From positions 62,001-126,000 of the forward strand of contig JAIXSZ010000081.1 of assembly GCA_027484425.1 (NCBI GenBank): 64,000 nucleotides of DNA. Direction: 5' to 3'. The translations under genes were made by a program, and so were the position numbers. This DNA comes from Sphingobacteriales bacterium (GTDB lineage: Bacteria > Bacteroidota > Bacteroidia > Chitinophagales > Chitinophagaceae). Of the stretch, positions 53,449 through 64,000 are shown piece by piece. The notes under the pieces are model-generated. The model searched no databases and had not been told where the DNA came from. It saw nothing but the letters and a program-made list of their open reading frames with translations. The first letter of the stretch is position 1, and every line of letters starts with the position of its first letter.

Positions 53449-56070
53449 ATGAAAATTCTGGATATAAAAGCAATGAACGGCCCTAACTACTGGTCGGCAA
53501 ATAGGCACAAACTAATAGTAATGCTCCTAGACCTTGAGGAGATGGAGCAACAACCTACTGACAAGATACCGGGATTCCTAGAGCGTATTTCTACATTGAT
53601 GCCTACACTATTCGAGCACAGATGCTCTGAGGGAGTGCCGGGTGGGTTCTTTCAGCGAATAGAAGAAGGCACTTGGATGGGTCACGTGATAGAGCACATA
53701 GCTCTGGAACTACAAACACTCGCGGGTATGGATACAGGGTTTGGTCGTACCCGAGAGACTAAAGAAGCTGGTATATACCACGTAGTTTTCTCTTATCACG
53801 AAGCTAAAGCAGGTATCTATACAGCCAAAGCAGCAGTAAAAATAGCTGAAGCACTAGTAGCTGGTGCTCCGTACAACTTAGAGGAAGACATACAAACGCT
53901 TCGGGAAATACGAGAAGATGAACGTTTGGGCCCTAGCACAGGCTCGATAGTAGAAGAAGCCATACGCAAGAAAATACCCTACATTCGTCTAAACCGTCAC
54001 TCACTAGTACAGCTAGGTTATGGTGTGAATCAGCGCAGAGTTCAAGCTACGGTTGCCAGTACAACCAGTAGCATAGCTGTAGAGATTGCCTGCGACAAAG
54101 AGGAAACTAAAAACCTACTAGAAGCCTCGGAGATACCCGTACCAAGAGGAAGAATTATATATGATGAAGAAGATCTTCAAGCTGCTATCAATAAAATAGG
54201 CTACCCTATCGTGACAAAACCGGTAAACGGCAACCACGGCAAGGGCGCTACTACTAACATTCGCAATTGGGAAGATGCCGTAGCCGGGCTTAAAGCCGCG
54301 AAAGTGTATGGAAGAGCAGTAATCTGTGAAAAATTTATCACTGGACGAGATTTCAGGGTGCTAATTATTAACTACAAATTCGTTGCAGCGGCCCTCCGTA
54401 CACCAGCAGCTGTAACAGGAGATGGGGTGCACAACATTCAAGAACTTATAGACATAGTAAATAGTGACCCTCGTCGTGGTTATGGGCACGAAAAAGTGCT
54501 CACTAATATCAAAGTAGACCAATTCACAAGAGACATACTGGACAAGAAAGGATATACTCTCGAAACAGTCATAGCAAAGGGCGAGGAACTGTGGCTAAAA
54601 CCAACCGCGAACCTTAGCACTGGTGGTACTGCAACAGATGTAACAGACTATGTACACCCAACGAACATATTCATGTGCGAGCGCATAGCGCGTATCATAG
54701 GGCTGAATATCTGTGGAATAGACATAATGGCGCCTGATCTATCAGTGCCGATCACCGAAAACGGAGGTAGCGTTCTCGAGGTGAATGCAGCCCCAGGTTT
54801 CCGTATGCATTTAGACCCCACAGATGGCTTACCAAGAAACGTTGCTGAGCCTGTTATTGATATGCTTTACCCACCCGGAACATCTGCTCGCATTCCAATT
54901 ATAGCAGTATCTGGCACCAACGGTAAAACTACAACTACCAGACTCATAGCACATATTGTAAAACAGATGGGCTATAAAGTAGGTTATACTACCACAGATG
55001 GGGTATACATACAAAACCAACTAATGATGAAGGGCGACTGTACAGGGCCGGTTTCGGCAGAATTTGTATTGCGTGACCCTACTGTAAACTATGCTGTTCT
55101 TGAGTGCGCCAGAGGGGGCATACTCCGTGCTGGTCTTGGCTTTCACAACTGCGATGTAGCTGTAGTGACTAACGTAGCCGAAGACCATATAGGTCTAAGT
55201 GGTATTGACACCATAGAAAAGCTAGCAAAAGTAAAAGCTGTAGCAGCACAAACGGTTTTCCCCGAGGGTTATGCCATCCTTAATGCGGATGACGACCTTG
55301 TATTTGACATGCACAAAGACCTGAAATGTAAAATAGCGTACTTTTCTCTCAATGAGCATAGCGGACGCATAAAGCGCCATTGCGCTAAAGGTGGACTGGC
55401 CGCCATATACGAAAATGGGTACATCACTTTACTCAAAGGCACATGGAAAATACGAGTTGAAAAAGTAACCAATGTTCCACTTACTTTTAGTGGTATGGCC
55501 GAGTTCAATATCGCCAATGTGCTTGCCGCTACTTTGGCTGCTTATGTGCAAGATTTCAAAACAGAGGATATTCGTCAAGCTCTACAGACCTTTACGCCAT
55601 CACCTGCACTTACTCCCGGCCGAATGAATATGTTCCATTTCCGTAATTACTCGGTCATGATTGATTATGCGCATAACACTCACGGACTCAATGCAATTGG
55701 AAAGTTCCTAAAGTCGGTAGAGGCTACTGCTAAAGTAGGAATAATAGCTGGTGTAGGTGACCGTAGGGATGAAGACATTATATCTCTTGGTGTAGCAGCT
55801 GCAAATATTTTTGACGAGATAATTATACGTCAAGATAAACACCTAAGGGGCAGAACCGAGGAGGAAATTATATCTCTAATGAGCCAAGGCATTCATCAGG
55901 TAGATGCCAACAAAAAGATTACCGTCATCAAAAAAGAATCAGAAGCCATCGATTACGCCATCAACAACGCTATAAAAGACAGTTTTATAGTTATAACAAG
56001 CGATGTAGTACCCGATGCACTAGAGCAAATAAAACAATACAAAGCAGAAGAAGATGGTCTGCATCTATAG
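53449..56070 (+). CDS. cphA: Cyanophycin synthetase
   Basis: The 873-residue length and architecture match CphA. An N-terminal domain (GVPGGFFQRIEEGTWMGHVIEHIALELQ, about 62-90) is followed by an ATP-grasp domain (about 215-470) with YPIVTKPVNGNHGKGA, and a C-terminal Mur-ligase-like half with the P-loop GTNGKTT (489-495), YAVLECARGGILRAGL and DYAHNTHGLNA. CphA makes the storage polymer multi-L-arginyl-poly-L-aspartate. I see no cyanophycinase (cphB) or isoaspartyl dipeptidase in the window. The end is closed by a strong hairpin. Confidence 0.95.
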   Translation: MKILDIKAMNGPNYWSANRHKLIVMLLDLEEMEQQPTDKIPGFLERISTLMPTLFEHRCSEGVPGGFFQRIEEGTWMGHVIEHIALELQTLAGMDTGFGRTRETKEAGIYHVVFSYHEAKAGIYTAKAAVKIAEALVAGAPYNLEEDIQTLREIREDERLGPSTGSIVEEAIRKKIPYIRLNRHSLVQLGYGVNQRRVQATVASTTSSIAVEIACDKEETKNLLEASEIPVPRGRIIYDEEDLQAAINKIGYPIVTKPVNGNHGKGATTNIRNWEDAVAGLKAAKVYGRAVICEKFITGRDFRVLIINYKFVAAALRTPAAVTGDGVHNIQELIDIVNSDPRRGYGHEKVLTNIKVDQFTRDILDKKGYTLETVIAKGEELWLKPTANLSTGGTATDVTDYVHPTNIFMCERIARIIGLNICGIDIMAPDLSVPITENGGSVLEVNAAPGFRMHLDPTDGLPRNVAEPVIDMLYPPGTSARIPIIAVSGTNGKTTTTRLIAHIVKQMGYKVGYTTTDGVYIQNQLMMKGDCTGPVSAEFVLRDPTVNYAVLECARGGILRAGLGFHNCDVAVVTNVAEDHIGLSGIDTIEKLAKVKAVAAQTVFPEGYAILNADDDLVFDMHKDLKCKIAYFSLNEHSGRIKRHCAKGGLAAIYENGYITLLKGTWKIRVEKVTNVPLTFSGMAEFNIANVLAATLAAYVQDFKTEDIRQALQTFTPSPALTPGRMNMFHFRNYSVMIDYAHNTHGLNAIGKFLKSVEATAKVGIIAGVGDRRDEDIISLGVAAANIFDEIIIRQDKHLRGRTEEEIISLMSQGIHQVDANKKITVIKKESEAIDYAINNAIKDSFIVITSDVVPDALEQIKQYKAEEDGLHL

Positions 56071-56082
56071 TCTGTTTGGTTA

Positions 56083-56128
56083 ATAAATAAATCAGGGCTG
56101 TCAGAAATAACAGCCCTGATTTATTTAT
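56083..56128. terminator. Long-stem terminator of cphA
   Basis: The 19-bp arms 56083-56101 and 56110-56128 are perfectly complementary around an 8-nt loop. A/T-rich ends give T-rich tails on both strands. It sits between the converging cphA and the T9SS cargo gene. Confidence 0.85.
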
Positions 56129-56217
56129 ACCTTAACTTCTTTATTCACTCTACAACCAATTAACAGTAAAAATACATTTGAATAGGCAACAAACTAAAAA
56201 AAGCTTACTCTGTCGAT

Positions 56218-57234
56218 CTATTTCTTTTGAAGCTTACCATTATAAATTGTTTGTCCATTTGCATCTATCAACTTTACAATATACAAACCAGATACTAAGC
56301 CTGAAGCGGGTCTTTTAAAATCGTTTTTGCCTGAGCTTAGCGCCATTACTTCTGTGCTTATAGTGCGTCCCATTATATCTGTAATCACTACGGACACGTT
56401 TTGTTTTCTGCTCACATCTACAACTAAGTGGTAATCATCATTTACTGGATTAGGAAAAATAGTAATTGCTTCTTTATTCAGAAAGGTGTTGTTAGTAGCG
56501 CTTGTACCTAGTATATAAGTGATGCTTTTCTGCAGAAAATCTACCCTATTCACAAAAGTGTCAATTAATGCAGGATCGAATAATGTGCTCATTACCGACA
56601 CCCCACCTGCTTCATTATGAAACATACTTTTTCTGCCACTCAATGCATATGTTGACGGGCCCATTTTATAAATGTCTTTTGTTGTTGCCATAGGAGTGCA
56701 ACCATCTGCATACCACAATGTGGAAAATTGCCATTTTAGTAATGCTGGGAATAGTGAAGATGCTGTCGTCGATCGCTCCATTTGCGGACAACCCATACTA
56801 GCATCGTCTGTGTAAGACTGAACATCATAAGATGTCAAACCCATGTAGTCCTTTGCAAACTCACCAGTAGTGAACACACTACCCGTAGTGTATTTCTGAT
56901 ACAACATGTCCTGACCTATTATCCACAAGTGCTTGCCTCCGCTTGCATAAGACTCTAACTCACTATTGCCAGATGTGGACGATGCGTCCCATATTTTCAG
57001 CCCTACACCATCTGTAGAACTGTACCAGATTACGAGATCAAATGTGTTCATAAACACTGCCGACGGCGTTGCCCCAGCTGAATCTGGTATACTCCAGTAG
57101 TGAAATCCGCTATAAGTAGTATGGTCCAAGTCATTAACAATAGTATCTGTGTTGTACGTGATATTGTCATTATCATTCACAAATAATATTTGCTGACCAT
57201 AAGATACCGACCCGAATAACATTGCAAAAAGCAT
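56218..57234 (-). CDS. Secreted protein with T9SS type A sorting domain
   Basis: The frame from ATG 57234 encodes 338 residues, but the start is doubtful: it begins in the hydrophobic part of a signal peptide (MLFAMLFGSVSYGQ). The reading frame continues upstream for 16 codons with KKIGKRAVIIM, a good basic n-region, but no ATG, GTG or TTG. Residues 15-250 form a secreted domain with DLVIWYSSTDGVGLKIWD and HLWIIGQDMLYQ, similar to domains that model a trans-glutaminase or ThuA-like fold, though I cannot assign it. The C-terminus is the Por sorting domain: ITIFPNPVNDDYHLVVD, ISTEVMALSSG, GLYIVKLIDANGQTIYNGKL. Confidence 0.85.
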   Translation of the reverse strand: MLFAMLFGSVSYGQQILFVNDNDNITYNTDTIVNDLDHTTYSGFHYWSIPDSAGATPSAVFMNTFDLVIWYSSTDGVGLKIWDASSTSGNSELESYASGGKHLWIIGQDMLYQKYTTGSVFTTGEFAKDYMGLTSYDVQSYTDDASMGCPQMERSTTASSLFPALLKWQFSTLWYADGCTPMATTKDIYKMGPSTYALSGRKSMFHNEAGGVSVMSTLFDPALIDTFVNRVDFLQKSITYILGTSATNNTFLNKEAITIFPNPVNDDYHLVVDVSRKQNVSVVITDIMGRTISTEVMALSSGKNDFKRPASGLVSGLYIVKLIDANGQTIYNGKLQKK

Positions 57235-57797
57235 GATTATTACTGCTCTTTTACCAATTTTTTTTCGAAAATAATTCGCTTAAATAAAGTTTTCCCATCT
57301 GCTAGTATGTTTTTATAATTTTAATAATGAAAATTCGACTATAAAATTAGGAATAACACTACAACAATTTTACTTTTTTGAAATGAAAAAACAACAAACC
57401 ATTTTTATATGGCAAAAATGTAGTTAGTAGACGCAAGCATAAAATATTAAACTTAATCACTAATTGAAGCCAAACGCTCAGAAAAATAAAAAATATATAG
57501 TCTGAATTTTGATGAAGAAACAAGTAAAATTTGAAATCTTGTTGTGCACAACCTAAAATCGCACGACAACTAAACCGAATATATAAACTTACCAACACAG
57601 TCATTAGTTATCCACCATTTGTTATTTCTTTTAGTTGCTTTATCTCAGTATACAGTTTATCTTTGTAAGGCTAAGCCATTGAATTATTCTTTTATTTATA
57701 CAACAACTAAATAACGAACAATTACCACTTACTTTTTTCTTGCCATTACTTTGTCAAGACTCTTTATTCTCAACTGCAAAAAATAACCACAACATAA
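57235..57797. other. Intergenic stretch before gyrB
   Basis: About 560 bp with no supported gene. It contains the gyrB promoter, an A8 run at 57258-57265 that affects the upstream frame of the preceding gene, and one near DnaA box (TTATCCACC, 57607-57615). The minus-strand frame 57359-57604 is Phe/Leu-rich and has no other support. Confidence 0.5.
57635..57665 (+). promoter_or_regulatory. Candidate gyrB promoter
   Basis: TATCTTTG (57658-57665) matches TAnnTTTG exactly. TTG (57635-57637) lies 20 nt upstream, within the Bacteroidota range. The leader would be about 125 nt, which could hold supercoiling-related control. Confidence 0.55.
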
Positions 57798-59780
<1,983 letters not shown>

Positions 59781-59800
59781 ACATCTCTATTACTTTTTCA

Positions 59801-59839
59801 GAACAGGCTACCCCTAACATGAGTAGCCTGTTCTTTTTT
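59801..59839 (+). terminator. Intrinsic terminator of gyrB
   Basis: The arms gaacaggctac (59801-59811) and gtagcctgttc (59823-59833) are perfect complements followed by six T. It lies 20 nt after the gyrB stop. Confidence 0.92.
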
Positions 59840-59953
59840 ATAAAACATCATATTACCGCCTAAGAAACTATATACACTTTGTCAGTAAAGTGATTTTTCA
59901 TTTTCTCGAACTAATATTATAATTTCATGTTTCAATTTAACGTTCATTCCAAG

Positions 59954-62900
59954 ATGAGAAAACTACTTACATGCATTACCCTGATGGCTTTGACAATGGG
60001 CACCACTGGCACTTATGCACAGCGTTCGCTCAACAAAAGCATCAGGAAATCAATACCTAGCTCTAACAATTCATCTATTGGTTCTCTTTGGACAAATACA
60101 CCTTTGTCTAAAGCTCCCTCAACCTCTATGATGCGTTTTCACCCTTCGTCATACAAAGTTTTTCTGCTAAATGCCTCAGCGATGAGAGCTCAATTGTGGG
60201 CACTTACCGACAATCCAGGCAGCAGTACCAACATCAGTTTGCCAATGCCTGATGGTACGCTTCGAAGTTTCAGAGTATGGGAAAGTGCTGTACTCCCACA
60301 AGACATGTCAGCAAAATACCCAGGTATCAAAACATTTTCTGCGGAAGCAGTAAATGACAAACGAGTTACGGCAAAACTTGACTATACATTATTTGGCTTT
60401 CATTCAGTAGTTTTTGATGGCGAACAGACTGTAATGACGGACCCATATGATAACCTGAACGACAATTACTATGTGGTTCATTATAAACAAGATGAAAATC
60501 GTCCCTTTTCGCAGCGTATGAAATGTGAAATAGGTGGTGCTCATGAGCATAGCCCAATTGGTGAGCCAATGGATTTGGGTAATTCTAGCTTGCCCTATAT
60601 AAACCTGCGCAAAATCAAGAATACTTTATCTCCATCATTATCCTCGTATGAGCCTGGCAAAACACCTGTATCTATCGAAGAGCCACAAGCCATTACTGTA
60701 AATGGTGCTACACTTCGTACTTACAGGTTGGCACTGTCTGCCAACAGTTTTTATTGCCAAGCAGCTACTGGTCTGGGCTCTCCTACCATAGGTCAGTGCC
60801 TAAGCGCTATGACCACTTCTATCAACAGGGTAAATGGTGTGTATAACAGAGAGATATCTGTCCAGCTTGTTTTTTGTAATAATGTAGACACTTTGATTTG
60901 GCCAACAGCTACTGGCAGTGTAAACGGTGCAGACCCATTTGCAGCCATCAATACTAATGCAGGTTCATGCATAACCCAAAACCAAACTACCGTAACAGCA
61001 CGTATCGGCAGCGCTAATTATGATGTCGGTCACGTATTCACGACTGGTGCAGGTGGTCTAGCGGGCTTGGGTGTAGTGTGTAATAACACCCAGAAAGCAA
61101 GAGGTGTTACTGGCTCAGGCTCTCCGGTAGGCGATGCTTTTGACATAGACTACGTAGCGCACGAGCTAGGTCATCAGTTTGGATCTAGCCACACTTTTAA
61201 TAATAATGTAGATGGTTCATGTAACGGTAATGCATCCTCTGCTAATGCCTACGAGCCTGCAAGTGGAGCTACAATAATGGACTATGCTGGCATCTGCAAT
61301 CCTGACAATGTGCAAGCAAACAGCTCTCCGTATTTTAGTGCAAGTAGTCTTACTCAGATTCAAGCTCACATATCCGGATCTGGCGGCACATGCGCAGTTA
61401 CAGCACCATCTGGTCATGCACCAGCAACAATGGCTCCCTTCACTGCTAGCTACTTTATACCTTACAAAACACCCTTTGAGTTAACAAGCCCTACAGCTAC
61501 TCCATCTGTTGGCGATACCGCTGTTACTTATTGTTGGTTTCAGTGGAATCGTGGAGATTTTGGAAGCAGGCTAAATCAGACGTTTGTTCGTGGTCCTATA
61601 TTCCGTAGTTATCAGCCAGTGTATAACGAAACCAGAGTTTTCCCACGTATCAATACCGTACTTACCGGCACCCTCACTAACACAGGTGAAAAAGCACCAG
61701 ACACTACCCGGTACCTCACTATGAAAATGGCAGTGAGAAACATCATGAATGGCATGGGCTGCTTTAGTATTTATGACGACACAGTGCATATTGATGCCGT
61801 ATCTACTGGTGCTGGCAATGGGTTTGCCGGATTCAGAGTTACCAGTCAAAACACCACTGGCATTGTATACACAGGAGGCTCTACACAAACCGTAACATGG
61901 AATGTTGTAGGTACCAACGCTGCACCTGTAAGCGCCGCCAATGTCACAATATTCATGTCTACTGATGGAGGCTTTACATGGCCCTATACCATTGGCACTT
62001 TCCCAAATACTGGTTCGGCTAGTGTGTCTCTGCCCAATCCCACTGTAGCAACAACAACAGCTCGAATTAAAGTGAAGGGTACAGGTAACATCTTCTTCAA
62101 TATCAACTCAAATAATTTCACAGTAAATCCCGGTGGAACCACAGCCCCTATTACCGGCACACTCACTTTATGTACTGGTAGCACTACTACGCTCAGCAAT
62201 GCAACAACTGGCGGCACGTGGACAAGTAGTACACCAGCAGTAGCGACTGTAGGCTCTCTTACTGGTATTGTTACTGGTCTTACAGCAGGCACTACTACTA
62301 TTACTTACAACGCATCAACAGGCAACGTGACTGCAGTAGTAACTGTAAATACACTACCTACTCCAGCTGCTATCACAGGTAGTGGCTCTGTTTGTATTGG
62401 GCTGACAACTGCTCTAAGCAGCGGCACTCCTGGTGGTGTATGGAGTAGTAGCAATACTGCACGCGCCACTGTCAATACTTCGGGCGTAGTCTCTGGTATT
62501 TCTGCAGGCACCGTTACCATTACGTATTCTGTTACTAATACTTGTGGCACAGGCATTACTACTCGTATCTTGACAGTGAATGCACCTACCGCAGTAGCCC
62601 CCATAACTGGCACATTAAGTGCATGTAGCGGCAACACAACAGCATTAGCATCTGCTACACCGTCAGGTGTTTGGAGCAGCACTGATGCCACTATAGCTAC
62701 AATAAACACTTCAGGCATCGTTACAGGTATTTCTGCAGGAACAGCCACAATTAGCTACACTGTTACAAATGCATTTGGTTGTGTTTCTGCAGCCACAGCT
62801 GTAGTATCTATCAACGCACTTCCGGTAGCTACAACATCTCCATCGGGCGCAGTAGTTATATGCCTGGGTGGTAGTCAGCTTATCTCTGCAGCGCCAACTG

Positions 62901-64000
62901 GTGCAGGCTTTACTTATCAATGGCAAAATGGCGGTATCAATATTGCAGGTGCTACTAGCAATACTTATCTGGCTACAACAGCAGGCACATTCAGAGTTAT
63001 AGTTACCAATACCGCCAACACTTGTGCTGGCACTTCAGCTGTACTTACTATTACTACGAGTGCTACAAGTGCAGTAGTGCCGGCAGTAAGCGTTGCTGCT
63101 ACACCAGGCACCACCATTTGTGCTACAGTAGGTGCGGTAAACTTTACAGCAACTCCAGTAAATGGTGGTACAACACCGGCTTACCAATGGTATGTCAACA
63201 ACATAGCTACAACAGGTACAGGGGCAACCTACTCCTACACTCCAGCCAATGGTGATATTGTAAAATGTATGCTCACCAGCAGCTTGGCATGTGCCACTCC
63301 AGCTACTGTTGCAGATAGTGTTACAATGACGGTTACAACAGCCGTGACACCCGATGTAAGCATCGACGCAGTGCCTAATGACACCGTTTGTGTTGGACAA
63401 CCTGCGACTTATAATGCTATACCTGTAAATGGTGGCACAGCACCTACTTATCAGTGGACCAAAAACGGGGTTAATGTAGCTACTGGACCATCATATACCC
63501 ACACGCCAGCTAATGGAGATATTATCTTCTGCCAAATGGTAAGTAACGCATCTTGTCGTTCTACAACAGCAGTTACAAGTGATCCACTGGTGATGACAGT
63601 ACAGGTGCCAGCAACAAACACGGTATCAATAAGCGCTAGCTCTCCTAGTGTAATAGCTGGTGAAAACATAACCTTTGCTGCGATAGCGCTCAATGCTGGA
63701 CCATCACCCAACTATCAATGGTTTATCAATAGCGTGGCGGTACCAGGCGCTACTAATGCCACCTTCACTACCAACACATTAACTAACGGACAAGTAGTGC
63801 ATTGTAAAGTAACCAGCAATTTACCTTGTATACTGCCTAAAACTGCACTTAGTCCGGGTTTCACAATCACTGTCACTTCTAGTGTTACTGATTTGTCAAG
63901 TTCAGCTAATTCCTTTGCGTTGAACCCAAATCCTAACAGAGGTACATTCACTGTCACTGGCAAACTAGCAGCTAACCTAACAGAAAGCATACAAATAAAT
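59954..64000 (+). CDS. Secreted reprolysin-like metalloprotease with repeat domains (3' end outside window)
   Basis: I read it by hand from ATG 59954: 1349 codons stay open to the window end. A signal peptide (MRKLLTCITLMALTMGTTGTYAQ) leads to a prodomain and a metzincin domain with the zinc motif HELGHQFGSSH (His403, His407, His413; catalytic Glu404) and the Met-turn TIMDYAGIC. After it comes a beta region, then several BIG2-like repeats (GGTWTSS...AVATVGSLTGIVTGLTAGTTTITY), the same repeat type as in the giant protein at 39266, then Ig-like repeats like those of the protein at 35036. Near the edge NPNPNRGTFTV begins a T9SS type A sorting domain. It is probably an extracellular protease. Confidence 0.94.
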   Translation, partial: MRKLLTCITLMALTMGTTGTYAQRSLNKSIRKSIPSSNNSSIGSLWTNTPLSKAPSTSMMRFHPSSYKVFLLNASAMRAQLWALTDNPGSSTNISLPMPDGTLRSFRVWESAVLPQDMSAKYPGIKTFSAEAVNDKRVTAKLDYTLFGFHSVVFDGEQTVMTDPYDNLNDNYYVVHYKQDENRPFSQRMKCEIGGAHEHSPIGEPMDLGNSSLPYINLRKIKNTLSPSLSSYEPGKTPVSIEEPQAITVNGATLRTYRLALSANSFYCQAATGLGSPTIGQCLSAMTTSINRVNGVYNREISVQLVFCNNVDTLIWPTATGSVNGADPFAAINTNAGSCITQNQTTVTARIGSANYDVGHVFTTGAGGLAGLGVVCNNTQKARGVTGSGSPVGDAFDIDYVAHELGHQFGSSHTFNNNVDGSCNGNASSANAYEPASGATIMDYAGICNPDNVQANSSPYFSASSLTQIQAHISGSGGTCAVTAPSGHAPATMAPFTASYFIPYKTPFELTSPTATPSVGDTAVTYCWFQWNRGDFGSRLNQTFVRGPIFRSYQPVYNETRVFPRINTVLTGTLTNTGEKAPDTTRYLTMKMAVRNIMNGMGCFSIYDDTVHIDAVSTGAGNGFAGFRVTSQNTTGIVYTGGSTQTVTWNVVGTNAAPVSAANVTIFMSTDGGFTWPYTIGTFPNTGSASVSLPNPTVATTTARIKVKGTGNIFFNINSNNFTVNPGGTTAPITGTLTLCTGSTTTLSNATTGGTWTSSTPAVATVGSLTGIVTGLTAGTTTITYNASTGNVTAVVTVNTLPTPAAITGSGSVCIGLTTALSSGTPGGVWSSSNTARATVNTSGVVSGISAGTVTITYSVTNTCGTGITTRILTVNAPTAVAPITGTLSACSGNTTALASATPSGVWSSTDATIATINTSGIVTGISAGTATISYTVTNAFGCVSAATAVVSINALPVATTSPSGAVVICLGGSQLISAAPTGAGFTYQWQNGGINIAGATSNTYLATTAGTFRVIVTNTANTCAGTSAVLTITTSATSAVVPAVSVAATPGTTICATVGAVNFTATPVNGGTTPAYQWYVNNIATTGTGATYSYTPANGDIVKCMLTSSLACATPATVADSVTMTVTTAVTPDVSIDAVPNDTVCVGQPATYNAIPVNGGTAPTYQWTKNGVNVATGPSYTHTPANGDIIFCQMVSNASCRSTTAVTSDPLVMTVQVPATNTVSISASSPSVIAGENITFAAIALNAGPSPNYQWFINSVAVPGATNATFTTNTLTNGQVVHCKVTSNLPCILPKTALSPGFTITVTSSVTDLSSSANSFALNPNPNRGTFTVTGKLAANLTESIQIN

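Noticed and set aside
57607-57615. DnaA box upstream of gyrB, possible origin next to gyrB
   Set aside because: Only one near match (TTATCCACC) with a mismatch in the last base and no cluster; the region at 28856-28967 is the better candidate.
61984-62926. Minus-strand Val/Pro-rich frames opposite the protease repeats
   Set aside because: They are antisense to BIG2-type repeats (Thr/Gly codons read backwards) and have no independent support.

Overview
The window looks like a chromosomal segment of a Bacteroidota bacterium, probably of the Chitinophagaceae/Sphingobacteriia kind. The grounds are type IX secretion (T9SS) signals on several secreted proteins, a PorP/SprF-type protein, Bacteroidota-style promoter elements (TAnnTTTG), a proteorhodopsin of the Met-105 type, and families such as DUF3109 that are common in this phylum. 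No rRNA, tRNA, CRISPR array, insertion sequence or prophage was recognised.

Layout. 0-1.7 kb: a proton-pumping rhodopsin and a Brp/Blh retinal-forming dioxygenase cut by the window edge, separated by a perfect hairpin. 1.7-3.1 kb: non-coding DNA with four copies of a repeat of about 181 bp. 3.1-3.9 kb: a HigB/HigA toxin-antitoxin pair. 4-7 kb: small exported proteins and a lipoprotein amidase. 7-12 kb: YicC, a degenerate LytM/EnvC-like protein and a 758-residue exported protein of unknown function. 12-28.8 kb: a complete division and cell wall (dcw) cluster on the minus strand in the order mraZ, rsmH, ftsL, ftsI, murE, mraY, murD, ftsW, murG, murC, ftsQ, ftsA, ftsZ. 28.8-29.1 kb: an intergenic region with three perfect DnaA boxes, the mraZ promoter and the purL promoter. 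29-38 kb: purL, small conserved proteins, an alpha/beta hydrolase, a CBS protein, a DUF3109 protein, a T9SS cargo and a thiolase. 38-46.4 kb: an SprF-like protein and a giant repeat protein of about 2370 residues. 46.9-56 kb: murA, a MerR regulator, a thioredoxin-like protein, a GNAT enzyme, a VWA protein and cyanophycin synthetase. 56-64 kb: a T9SS cargo, gyrB, and a metzincin metalloprotease that runs off the right edge.

How it fits together. The dcw genes take UDP-sugar precursors to meso-diaminopimelate peptidoglycan and build the divisome; murA, the amidase and the EnvC-like protein add the first committed step and wall turnover. The T9SS cargos, the giant adhesin-like protein and its SprF partner belong to the cell surface. 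The rhodopsin and Blh form a light-driven proton pump with its own chromophore supply.

Most unusual points: a rhodopsin with glycine at the carotenoid-antenna fenestration position, a DnaA-box cluster between divergent mraZ and purL, an orphan promoter-terminator pair that may encode a small RNA, a lysine-rich tail on FtsQ, a possible His/Cys dyad in the unknown 758-residue protein, and MurA with Asp replacing the fosfomycin-target Cys.
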